From NCBI GenBank assembly GCA_902777835.1, contig CACYVC010000026.1, positions 1 to 63,418 of the forward strand: 63,418 nucleotides of DNA, given 5' to 3'. The translations under genes were made by a program, and so were the position numbers. Position 1 is the stretch's first letter. Every line of letters starts with the position of its first letter. This stretch comes from an uncultured Bacteroidales bacterium (GTDB lineage Bacteria > Bacteroidota > Bacteroidia > Bacteroidales > Muribaculaceae). Under the pieces are notes generated by a model. That model saw nothing but the letters and a program-made list of their open reading frames with translations, had not been told where the DNA came from and searched no databases. Below, piece by piece: positions 49,984-57,654 of the stretch.

Positions 49984-50798
49984 TTAATCATTTGTGCTAG
50001 TTGAAGGAAATAATCATTAGACCAAATATTGAGTTCGTTAGGATTCTTTAGGAATGGCATTACGTCTTGTTTTACCTGGTTGATGTTGGTGGTTGCTAGC
50101 TTTTCTTTAAGCATTGTCAAAAACTCATCTTGACTCACAATTATTCCATTGAATTGCCGTATTCTCTCCTGCAAATGCTTGAAGTTTAATGGTACAGAAT
50201 TTCTCACATACCATTCAAAGTCGTACCAATCTCGGCCTTTCACTCTGTTTTTCCATGAGCGGAATACAAGTGCGTGCATCTTGCCTGCGAATAAACATGG
50301 CAGTGTGAAGCATCGTGTCATGAATGAATAAGGTTGTAATAGCAATTTGTGCTCTGTAGAGAATTCTAATGGTGGTTGTGTGTCAACCTCAATTTTTATT
50401 TTTATTGATTTCTCGGTACGAAATGAGATGTCATAAACATCGGTGGTGTCCTTGAGGAAGGCAGACTCAACTTTCCCAAAGCTCTTTTTGTCCTTTTTTG
50501 TTATCTCAACCTCTCGGCCAACGATGACAAACTGATCAATAATTGGTTGGAAAAACTTCTTGAAGTCAAAGTTGTCATCTGGTTTAAGAAGTGAGAAGTC
50601 CATGTCCTCACTAAATCGTTGCAAACCATGAAAGATTCTTAGACATGTGCCTCCATAGAAAGCTGCATTGTCGAAGAAACCGCCATGATAAAGACCTGCT
50701 AAAACAATCTGTTGGTTGACTTCGAAGATAGCGTTTCTCTTTTTTTGCTCGGTTGACAAGTCATACTGACTGAGCATTTTTTGATATACCTCATTCAT
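49971..50798 (-). CDS. AbiEii-type nucleotidyltransferase toxin
   Basis: A 275-residue protein of the AbiEii/AbiGii family. The nucleotidyltransferase signature is AFYGGTCLRIFHG near residue 46, then RFSEDMDFSLL near 61 with the two metal-binding Asp. AbiEii toxins act with AbiEi antitoxins in type IV toxin-antitoxin and abortive phage-infection systems, transferring nucleotides to tRNA or other targets. The antitoxin gene overlaps its start by 4 bp. Confidence 0.9.
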   Translation of the reverse strand: MNEVYQKMLSQYDLSTEQKKRNAIFEVNQQIVLAGLYHGGFFDNAAFYGGTCLRIFHGLQRFSEDMDFSLLKPDDNFDFKKFFQPIIDQFVIVGREVEITKKDKKSFGKVESAFLKDTTDVYDISFRTEKSIKIKIEVDTQPPLEFSTEHKLLLQPYSFMTRCFTLPCLFAGKMHALVFRSWKNRVKGRDWYDFEWYVRNSVPLNFKHLQERIRQFNGIIVSQDEFLTMLKEKLATTNINQVKQDVMPFLKNPNELNIWSNDYFLQLAQMIKWEK

Positions 50799-51424
50799 GA
50801 TTTACTTAGAAGATTAATAATTTGTTGGACACTGTTTGCCTTCTTGCCAACTGTAGCATATTCTTGAAAAATTGATTTTCTCATCTTGTAGAATTCTTCC
50901 ATGTCAAGACGCAAATACTCTTCTAAATATTCTTCAGTTTCTCTCTTGTATCTTAAATTCAAAGATGGGGTTGTGGCTATGAAATCGCACAACGCTTTCT
51001 CGGGAGTTGCAATTAAGAATTGCTGATTGCCGACCTTTGCAATAGTGATACCCACGGCAAAAGCCTCCTTTGAGCATGTGAAATATTGGAAATAGCCCAA
51101 CTTAGTATTAAAAGTGCGTCCACGCTTTATTGTCATAGACTGCGTGATAAATACATCTTCGGGAATAAGACCATAAAATCTCAAAGCAGTGAGACATGAG
51201 ACATAAGACGGAGAATATAAATGATTAGCGATTAGTTCAGTTGATAGAGGTGTGTGTGTGATCTCGGGGGAAGCTACATATAGCCCCCTCTTAAGTCGAA
51301 TTAATGCATTCGAATGCTCTAACTCGCTAATTTTCTTGTTTATAGCCTTTATGTTTGGATGAAGGCTAGATATTATGGAGTTAGTAACAGGTATATTGCT
51401 TATTTCTCGAAGTAAATTATTCAT
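50795..51424 (-). CDS. AbiEi-type antitoxin
   Basis: A 209-residue protein with an N-terminal winged helix (AINKKISELEHSNALIRLKR, then GLYVASPE) and the AbiEi C-terminal domain (SCLTALRFYGLIPE, IATPEKALCDFI). It is the antitoxin and likely operon repressor. The region is AT-rich compared with its flanks, consistent with gene transfer. A -7 box lies directly before the ATG. Confidence 0.9.
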   Translation of the reverse strand: MNNLLREISNIPVTNSIISSLHPNIKAINKKISELEHSNALIRLKRGLYVASPEITHTPLSTELIANHLYSPSYVSCLTALRFYGLIPEDVFITQSMTIKRGRTFNTKLGYFQYFTCSKEAFAVGITIAKVGNQQFLIATPEKALCDFIATTPSLNLRYKRETEEYLEEYLRLDMEEFYKMRKSIFQEYATVGKKANSVQQIINLLSKS

Positions 51425-51428
51425 GGCG

Positions 51429-51436
51429 CAAAGATA
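51429..51436 (-). promoter_or_regulatory. -7 box only 4 bp before the abiEi start codon
   Basis: The minus strand reads TATCTTTG with its 3' end at 51429; ATG begins at 51424. Transcription would start at or near the A of the ATG, so the mRNA is predicted leaderless. Confidence 0.6.
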
Positions 51437-51537
51437 GCAAAATTTTGAATAGTAAATAACCTTTTTGGTAATTTTCTGTTCAAAATTTTACTTTTTTATT
51501 AAATGCAACCATGTGAACTGTTTTAGATGTTGAATCT

Positions 51538-52050
51538 TTATCGCGACGGCTTAGCGCGGCGTGCCATCTCGAAAAGGCCCACTGGCAGGTGGCAGTAACC
51601 GTCGGGGTTCTTGTCTAGATAATCCTGATGGTATTCCTCAGCGGGGTAGAAGCAGTTGAGCGGTAGCACCTCAGTTACGATGGGCTTGAAGTAGCGCTCT
51701 GCCTCTACTGCCACGCGTTTTTCGATGATAGGCAAGTCGGCGGGGTCAACGTAGTAAATGCCGGTGCGATACTGCGATCCCACGTCGTGTCCTTGTTGGT
51801 CCTTGAGTGTGGGGTCGATGGCTTTGAAATACATATCGAGCAGGAATTCCAGCCCTATCTTTTCAGGGTCATAAACCACCTTCACTGTCTCGGCATGCCC
51901 TGTCTTGTGGGTGCACACTTGCTCGTAACTTGGGTTCTCGACTGTGCCATTGGCATATCCCACTTGCGTGTCAATTACACCGTCAATTAACTTGAAAAAA
52001 TGCTCGGTACCCCAAAAGCATCCGCCAGCGAAATAAATTTCTCGTGTCAT
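51538..52050 (-). CDS. msrA: Peptide-methionine (S)-S-oxide reductase
   Basis: A 170-residue protein with the MsrA signature YFAGGCFWGTEHFF at residues 6-19 (catalytic Cys11), YANG and GHAETVKVVYDP. It repairs oxidised methionine in proteins. No MsrB domain is fused. It is a stand-alone gene on the minus strand with a hydrophilic tail. Confidence 0.95.
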   Translation of the reverse strand: MTREIYFAGGCFWGTEHFFKLIDGVIDTQVGYANGTVENPSYEQVCTHKTGHAETVKVVYDPEKIGLEFLLDMYFKAIDPTLKDQQGHDVGSQYRTGIYYVDPADLPIIEKRVAVEAERYFKPIVTEVLPLNCFYPAEEYHQDYLDKNPDGYCHLPVGLFEMARRAKPSR

Positions 52051-52125
52051 AATCGTCTATTTTTTTATTTTATAACGCATTAAGTTTCTCCAAATTATAT
52101 GTGGAACCAAAAATGTGCTCTCAAG

Positions 52126-52157
52126 GTTGCAGAATCGTGAGATTTTCACTATATTTG
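52126..52157 (+). promoter_or_regulatory. Sigma-ABfr promoter of the acyl-CoA synthetase gene
   Basis: GTTG (52126-52129) and TATATTTG (52150-52157) are 20 bp apart, 21 bp before the ATG. Confidence 0.7.
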
Positions 52158-52178
52158 CACGATTAAATCAAAATAACT

Positions 52179-54044
52179 ATGCAAAACGAATTTGTGAGCC
52201 TGATTAGCAATCAGGCAAAGAAATATGGAAACCGCGAGGCATTGCGTTACCGTGACTATCTTTCGGACCAGTGGACATCGATGTCATGGAAAAGTTTCAA
52301 GCAAGACATAGAGCGGTGCGCTCATGCTTTGCTGCATGCTGGCGTGGAGCCACAGGGCAAGGTGGCTGTGTTCTCGCAAAACTGCCCCGAGATATTAATA
52401 ACGCATTTCGCATCGTTCTACAACTGCGCTGTGCCGGTGCCTATCTATGCTACTAGCAGCAAGGACGAGGCGGCCTATATCATCAACGATTCAGGAGCAA
52501 CTATCTTAATGGTGGGTGGACAAGAGCAATATGACATCGCCATGCAGCTATTTGATGAATGTCCTTGCCTCAAACTTGTTGTTGTGATGAATACCAAGGT
52601 CGTGGTTGATAAGCAGATGAAGAATGTAACTACTTGGCGTCGCTTCCTCAGCGAAGGTGGCCAAGCAGGCGAATTAGAGCGTAGCGCGCTTGCCAAGCGC
52701 ATGGAAGATGGCCGTCCCGACGACTTGATGTATCTTATCTACACCTCGGGCACCACAGGTCAGCCCAAGGGTGTGATGCTTACCCACAGCAACTTCAGTG
52801 CGGCAATGATGGCGCACGGCATGCGACTAACCTATGTTGACGACAACGATGTGTCTCTCAGTTTCTTGCCATTGAGCCATATTTTTGAGTTGGGTTGGAC
52901 TATGTTCTGCCTCATTCATGGTTTGGTGGTCGCCATCAATTATGACCCTCGAGACATTCAGCGCTCCGTCAAGGAGATAAACCCCAACTGCATGTGTAGC
53001 GTGCCCAGATTCTGGGAGAAAGTATATACTGCAATCATGGACAACGTGAACGGTGCAAAACCAGTGGTCAAGACAATGTTTAAGACAGCTATACGTGTGG
53101 GTAAGGCGCGCAACATCAAATATGTGCGCAACGGCAAGAAGGCGCCATATCTCATTGAGAAGCAATATCAATATTTTGAGAAAAAGGTGTATTCACGCCT
53201 GCGCAAAGCGATTGGTGTGGAAAACGGAAAACTCTTCCCCACTGCTGGTGCCATGCTTAGCGACAATATCACCGCACTGCTTCATGCCGTGGGCATCAAC
53301 ATCGTGATAGGCTATGGTCTGAGCGAGACCAACGCTTCGGTGTGCTTTTATCCTAATCAAGGTTGGGAGCTTGGCACCATTGGCGAACCCATCCCTGGTG
53401 TAAAGTTGAAAATTGGCGACCAGAACGAGATTCTCGTTAAAGGTCCAACCGTGATGCGCGGTTACTATAACAAGCCCGAAGAAACCGCTCAGGCTATTGA
53501 TGCTGACGGATGGTTCCATACTGGCGACTGCGGCGAAATAACCGAGAAGGGACACCTCATTATGACCGAGCGTCTAAAGGATCTCTACAAGACCAGCAAT
53601 GGCAAGTATATCGCTCCCCAGCAGCTTGAGACGTTGCTCGCTCAGGATAAATATATGGCTCAAGTGGCAGTGATTGGCGACGGAAAGAAATATGTGAGCG
53701 CACTTATTGTGCCTGACTTCGACGAACTTGGAATATGGGCTGCCAAGCACAAAATCAAGTTTAAGAACAACGAGGAGCTGGTCAATGACCCCAAGGTTCA
53801 TGAGATGATAGAGAAACTCATCAACGAGTATCAGAAGGATCTTGCCAGCTATGAACAGATAAAGCGCTTTGTGCTCCTGCCCCGACCTTTCACTATGGAA
53901 AGCGGCGAACTTACCAACACTCTGAAAATCAGGCGTGCCGTTGTCAATAAACGCTATGCCAAGTTGATTGACGCGATGTATGCCGTTGATTATCGCCCCA
54001 AAGGCAAGAAAGAAGAAAAACTGAATGTCGAATTTGTTTTTTAA
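52179..54044 (+). CDS. Long-chain fatty acid-CoA ligase (AMP-binding)
   Basis: A 621-residue adenylate-forming enzyme. The P-loop LIYTSGTTGQPKGVM lies near residue 187, the A5 motif GYGLSETNASV near 380 and the A7 motif DGWFHTGDCGEI near 445. LKTSNGKYIAPQQLE-type sequence (KTSNGKYIAP) near 472 is the FadD-like linker. It activates fatty acids with ATP and CoA, for lipid recycling or breakdown. Confidence 0.92.
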   Translation: MQNEFVSLISNQAKKYGNREALRYRDYLSDQWTSMSWKSFKQDIERCAHALLHAGVEPQGKVAVFSQNCPEILITHFASFYNCAVPVPIYATSSKDEAAYIINDSGATILMVGGQEQYDIAMQLFDECPCLKLVVVMNTKVVVDKQMKNVTTWRRFLSEGGQAGELERSALAKRMEDGRPDDLMYLIYTSGTTGQPKGVMLTHSNFSAAMMAHGMRLTYVDDNDVSLSFLPLSHIFELGWTMFCLIHGLVVAINYDPRDIQRSVKEINPNCMCSVPRFWEKVYTAIMDNVNGAKPVVKTMFKTAIRVGKARNIKYVRNGKKAPYLIEKQYQYFEKKVYSRLRKAIGVENGKLFPTAGAMLSDNITALLHAVGINIVIGYGLSETNASVCFYPNQGWELGTIGEPIPGVKLKIGDQNEILVKGPTVMRGYYNKPEETAQAIDADGWFHTGDCGEITEKGHLIMTERLKDLYKTSNGKYIAPQQLETLLAQDKYMAQVAVIGDGKKYVSALIVPDFDELGIWAAKHKIKFKNNEELVNDPKVHEMIEKLINEYQKDLASYEQIKRFVLLPRPFTMESGELTNTLKIRRAVVNKRYAKLIDAMYAVDYRPKGKKEEKLNVEFVF

Positions 54045-54094
54045 GGAACAATTCACACTTTATATATTTTGAAAATCTAGAACTTCTAGAAAAA

Positions 54095-54122
54095 CTCTAA
54101 ACTCTTCCCTCTCTCCTCCCAA
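54095..54122 (+). repeat. Short 7-bp array, CTCTAAA/CTCTTCC type (4 units)
   Basis: CTCTAAA, CTCTTCC, CTCTCTC, CTCCCAA in 7-bp phase between the ligase gene and prfB. Confidence 0.55.
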
Positions 54123-54156
54123 CTATATTTATTAACCCCTAAATCATTGAGCTCAG

Positions 54157-55270
54157 ATGATTACAACCGACCAACTAAAAGAGATACAAGAACGCAAGGA
54201 TGCGTTGAGGAGGTATCTTTGACGTCGATAACAAGAAAATCCAAGTAGAAGAAGAGGAATTGCGCACTCATGTGCCCGATTTCTGGAGTGACCAAAAGAA
54301 AGCTGAAGCGCAGATGCGCAAAATCAAGACACTGAAGATGTGGATTGAGAAATGCGAAGAAGTGGAGGCGGCAGTAGGTGAAGTGGAAGTTGGCTTTGAC
54401 TTCGTGAAGGAAGGCCTGCTCACCGAGGAAGAACTCGATGCGCTCTATGCCGATGCCATCGATAAAATTGAGAAACTCGAGTTGCGCAACATGCTGCGGC
54501 GCGAGGAAGACAAACTCAGCGCAATCATGAAGATTAACTCGGGTGCCGGTGGCACCGAGAGTCAGGACTGGGCGTCGATGCTTATGCGCATGTACCTACG
54601 ATGGTGCGAGAAGCATGGCTACAAGACCGCCATTCAGCACCTGGTTGATGGCGATGAGGCTGGCATCAAGAGTGTGACAATAGGCATTGAAGGCGATTTC
54701 GCCTATGGATACCTCAAAAGTGAGAACGGCGTGCATCGCCTAGTGCGTGTGTCGCCCTACAACGCTCAAGGTAAGCGCATGACCTCGTTTGCCTCGGTTT
54801 TTGTTAGTCCTATGGTTGACGACACCATTGAGATAGTTCTCGACCCAGCTCGCATCTCGTGGGACACCTTCCGCAGTAGTGGCGCTGGTGGCCAGAACGT
54901 GAATAAGGTTGAGAGTGGTGTGCGCGTGCGCTATCAGTTCAAGGATCCATATACTGGCGAAGAAGAGGAAATCCTCGTTGAGAACACCGAGACACGCGAC
55001 CAACCCAAAAACCGCGAGAATGCCCTGCGCAACCTCAAGTCTATCCTTTACAATAAGGAACTTGAGCACCGCCGCGAAGAACAGCGCAAAATTGAGGATA
55101 GCAAGAAGAAGATTGAGTGGGGCAGCCAGATTCGCAGCTACGTCTTCGATGACCGCCGCGTGAAAGACCACCGCACCAACTACCAGACCAGCAACGTGGG
55201 CGCTGTGATGGACGGCGATCTCGATAACTTCATCAAAGCCTACCTGATGGAATTTTCTACCGACGAATAG
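54157..55270 (+). CDS. prfB: Peptide chain release factor 2 with programmed +1 frameshift
   Basis: The first frame (ATG at 54157) encodes MITTDQLKEIQERKDALRRY, then Leu, and meets TGA at 54220. The site AGGAGG-TAT-CTT-TGA-C is the classical RF2 autoregulatory frameshift, with an internal Shine-Dalgarno-like AGGAGG. Translation resumes at GAC (54221) and runs to 55270, giving about 370 residues. GGQ lies in SGAGGQNVNK near 246. The stop-codon recognition tripeptide is SPY in RVSPYNAQ, where E. coli has SPF. RF2 reads UAA and UGA; shortage of RF2 raises frameshifting and so its own synthesis. Confidence 0.96.
54205..54223 (+). promoter_or_regulatory. RF2 programmed frameshift site
   Basis: AGGAGG (54208-54213), TAT, slippery CTT (54217-54219), in-frame TGA (54220-54222) and a following C. 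Confidence 0.9.
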
Positions 55271-55391
55271 CCTCTTTTTGTACGACAATTAAGGACAATT
55301 TTTTGTTGCATTCTTTTATTAAGGACAAGATAATTACGTTCTTATGTTTGAATTTGATTATTTGTTTTCAATTAAAGATAGCAGTTTTTAA

Positions 55392-55838
55392 ATGATAGAT
55401 ATAAGTTGTTTAAAACAAAGAGTCTATGATGTGGTTAGAGCTATTTATGATGTCCACGACGTTCTTGGTCCGGGGCTTAATGAATCATGCTATCAAGAAG
55501 GCTTAGAGCTTGAGTTAAAAGAGAAAAAGATTCCTTTTGTTCGTGAGATGACATTCCATCCTCACTATCGTGGGCATCCTATGGAGTCAACATTCCGTGT
55601 AGATTTCATTTGCAAAGATGATATTATAGTGGAATGCAAGGCTGTTTCTGATGTGATAGGTAACCATCGTGCTCAGTTGTTTAATTATATGCGACTTTTG
55701 CAGAAACAATGTGGTATTTTAGTTAATTTTTATCCTTTCTCTGCTAATGTAGAAAGGTATTTCTATGATAAGAATACCAATCAGATTATTGTGACTGATG
55801 GCCACGTAATTTATAATTACAATATAAAAAATAAATAG
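55392..55838 (+). CDS. GxxExxY protein (PD-(D/E)xK nuclease-like)
   Basis: A 148-residue protein with the naming motif GPGLNESCYQEGLELEL near residues 26-42. FRVDFICKDDIIVECKAV near 68-85 provides the D...ExK triad of a PD-(D/E)xK fold. Such proteins are common orphans in Bacteroidetes and suspected nucleases, but no reaction is established. The gene is AT-rich. The upstream spacer holds two copies of TTAAGGACAA. Confidence 0.85.
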   Translation: MIDISCLKQRVYDVVRAIYDVHDVLGPGLNESCYQEGLELELKEKKIPFVREMTFHPHYRGHPMESTFRVDFICKDDIIVECKAVSDVIGNHRAQLFNYMRLLQKQCGILVNFYPFSANVERYFYDKNTNQIIVTDGHVIYNYNIKNK

Positions 55839-55956
55839 TCGAAAAGGTTAGCATATATTTACAATTAAATTATCGTTGGTAACTAAAATCATAATGTGAT
55901 TCAATTGTCGATAATAAAAGAGTATCAAAAATATTGTCATTAATAGTCTTAAGAAA

Positions 55957-56736
55957 ATGCGTAAGAAGTTGACTATAGTAAATGTTGAGGGGGTTGTGGT
56001 GGAGGATCCACAGAACTTGAAGGCGCTGATTCGTGACTTTGCTGCTATCCAGGGGCTTAAGCTTTTTGTACATGGCGAGGGCACTATGGCGTCGATGGTT
56101 GCCGAGAAGATGGGCATCACTATACGTCAGACTAGTGACGGCCGCGATATCATCGATGACCGTGTTATGGACCTCGTGACAATGGTGTATGGCGGACTCG
56201 TCAACAAGCGCCTCGTTGCCATCATGCAGTGGCGAGGTCTCAATGCTGTGGGCCTAACGGGTGTGGACCTGAACCTAGTGCAGAGCACCAAAGTGCCTAT
56301 CAAGCCAGTCAATGTAGGGCGTGTGGGCACTGTGCGGCGTGTGAACACATCAATGCTCATAAAGCTCTTAGAGGAGAACGTGGTGCCAGTGATTGCTCCA
56401 CTCACCCACGACGGCAGGGGTAACCTGCTCAATGGCGATGTGAAGATGTTTGCCTATGAGATAGCGCGCACCCTGACTAGCACTTACGATGTTAGAGTCA
56501 TTAATGTCATGAGTGAGGAAAACTGTGTGCTTACCAACGATAAGAAAACTAACAATGTGATCTCCATGCTACGACGTGCCCAATATAAGGTGTTGCGTGA
56601 GAAGGGGGTCATTAATCCTGCTGCCTATCCCATCCTTGACAACGCCTTCTCGGCTATCGACCACGGCGTGAACGAAGTCGTGCTTGTCAATGCTGCCCGC
56701 TTTAGTGACCTACATGCGGGTACTCACTTGAAATAA
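55957..56736 (+). CDS. Acetylglutamate kinase-like protein with degenerate active site
   Basis: A 259-residue amino-acid-kinase-fold protein that aligns with ArgB throughout: VEDPQNLKALIRDFAAIQG, VTMVYGGLVNKRLVA, NAVGLTGVDLNL, VIAPLTHDGRGNLLN. The catalytic elements look lost: the N-terminal K-x-GG is VNVEG, the GGG loop is HGEG, the Asp-bearing NxDxxA segment is NGDVKMFAY and the GGMxPK loop is absent (NPAAYPILDNAF). So it may no longer make N-acetylglutamyl phosphate and could have a regulatory or binding role. No other arg gene adjoins. Confidence 0.8.
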   Translation: MRKKLTIVNVEGVVVEDPQNLKALIRDFAAIQGLKLFVHGEGTMASMVAEKMGITIRQTSDGRDIIDDRVMDLVTMVYGGLVNKRLVAIMQWRGLNAVGLTGVDLNLVQSTKVPIKPVNVGRVGTVRRVNTSMLIKLLEENVVPVIAPLTHDGRGNLLNGDVKMFAYEIARTLTSTYDVRVINVMSEENCVLTNDKKTNNVISMLRRAQYKVLREKGVINPAAYPILDNAFSAIDHGVNEVVLVNAARFSDLHAGTHLK

Positions 56737-56748
56737 TGAACAATTCAT

Positions 56749-56784
56749 AATGTCCTCAAAAGTTGCTCCTTTGAGGACATTTTT
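56749..56784 (+). terminator. Hairpin terminator after the ArgB-like gene
   Basis: A perfect 12-bp stem AATGTCCTCAAA / TTTGAGGACATT with T-rich tail. Confidence 0.82.
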
Positions 56785-56843
56785 CATTTTTAAGTTGGTA
56801 ATATTCCACAAATGGTAAATAATGTTAAATAATTATTTAATAA

Positions 56844-56874
56844 ATTGTTATATTAATAAAAAAATATAACTTTG
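56844..56874 (+). promoter_or_regulatory. Sigma-ABfr promoter of the exported thiol-redox cluster
   Basis: ATTG (56844-56847) and TAACTTTG (56867-56874) are 19 bp apart. The leader to 56968 is about 88 nt. Confidence 0.65.
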
Positions 56875-56967
56875 TGACGATAAAAAAGAGTTATAATAGT
56901 AGTTAACGGGTTCAGTGCTTTTGTGACTCTAGAATTAGACCTTTAGAACCCTCTTTTAATAACATTT

Positions 56968-57630
56968 ATGGTAAAAAAAATACTCTCAATTGCAACATTG
57001 TTGCTTATGTCGATGCCTGCAGTCTTGGCACAGAGTTTTGAGTTTAGATATCATGGTGAGTCGCTTGCCGATGGAGCAACAGTGACTATCCAAGCCGAGG
57101 AAGACGAATGGGGCTTTGGAGAGATGAATTGCTGCACCAATCCTACTTCTGACCCTAACAATGGACTTATCTTGAAAATCCTTTCGGGTAGTCAAAACTC
57201 AGGAGATGCTACAATTAAAATTGAAGAAAACACTTTATTTCCAGCGAGAATCTTGTGGTGCATGGGTGGTAACTGTATGATGGTACTCAATCCATCAATA
57301 ACCAAACCTTTCACTGCTGATGATGGCATCTGCCAAGTGCAGTTTGATGCCGAAGATATTCAGAGCGAGGGTCATCTTCTTGCAACGCTCACAGCTACAA
57401 TTGGCAGTGAGACTCACATGGTTAAGATTAAATTTGTTTATGGCGAGCAACCCGCAATTCCTGGTGATGTTAATGGTGACGGCGAAGTTACTGCGTCGGA
57501 CGTAACGGCTCTTTACACCTTCCTGCTCAACAATGATTTAAGCGCTCTCGTTAATGGCGACGTTAACGGTGACGGTAATATTACTGCCAGTGATGTGACT
57601 GCAGTCTATAACATACTTTTAGGCGATTAA
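56968..57630 (+). CDS. Secreted protein with C-terminal dockerin-type repeats
   Basis: A 220-residue exported protein (signal peptide MVKKILSIATLLLMSMPAVL, then AQ). The middle is beta-rich with four Cys (NCCTN, WCMGGNC). Residues 165-220 are two calcium-binding dockerin type I repeats: DVNGDGEVTASDVTALYTFL and DVNGDGNITASDVTAVYNIL. The same tail ends the next protein. No cohesin gene is seen here, so the tail may serve as an anchor or stability module, not for a cellulosome. Confidence 0.8.
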   Translation: MVKKILSIATLLLMSMPAVLAQSFEFRYHGESLADGATVTIQAEEDEWGFGEMNCCTNPTSDPNNGLILKILSGSQNSGDATIKIEENTLFPARILWCMGGNCMMVLNPSITKPFTADDGICQVQFDAEDIQSEGHLLATLTATIGSETHMVKIKFVYGEQPAIPGDVNGDGEVTASDVTALYTFLLNNDLSALVNGDVNGDGNITASDVTAVYNILLGD

Positions 57631-57654
57631 TTAACATTTAAATACTTTACAACA

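Noticed and set aside
54157-54260. prfB disrupted by a stop codon
   Set aside because: The in-frame TGA sits in the textbook RF2 frameshift site, so the gene is intact.
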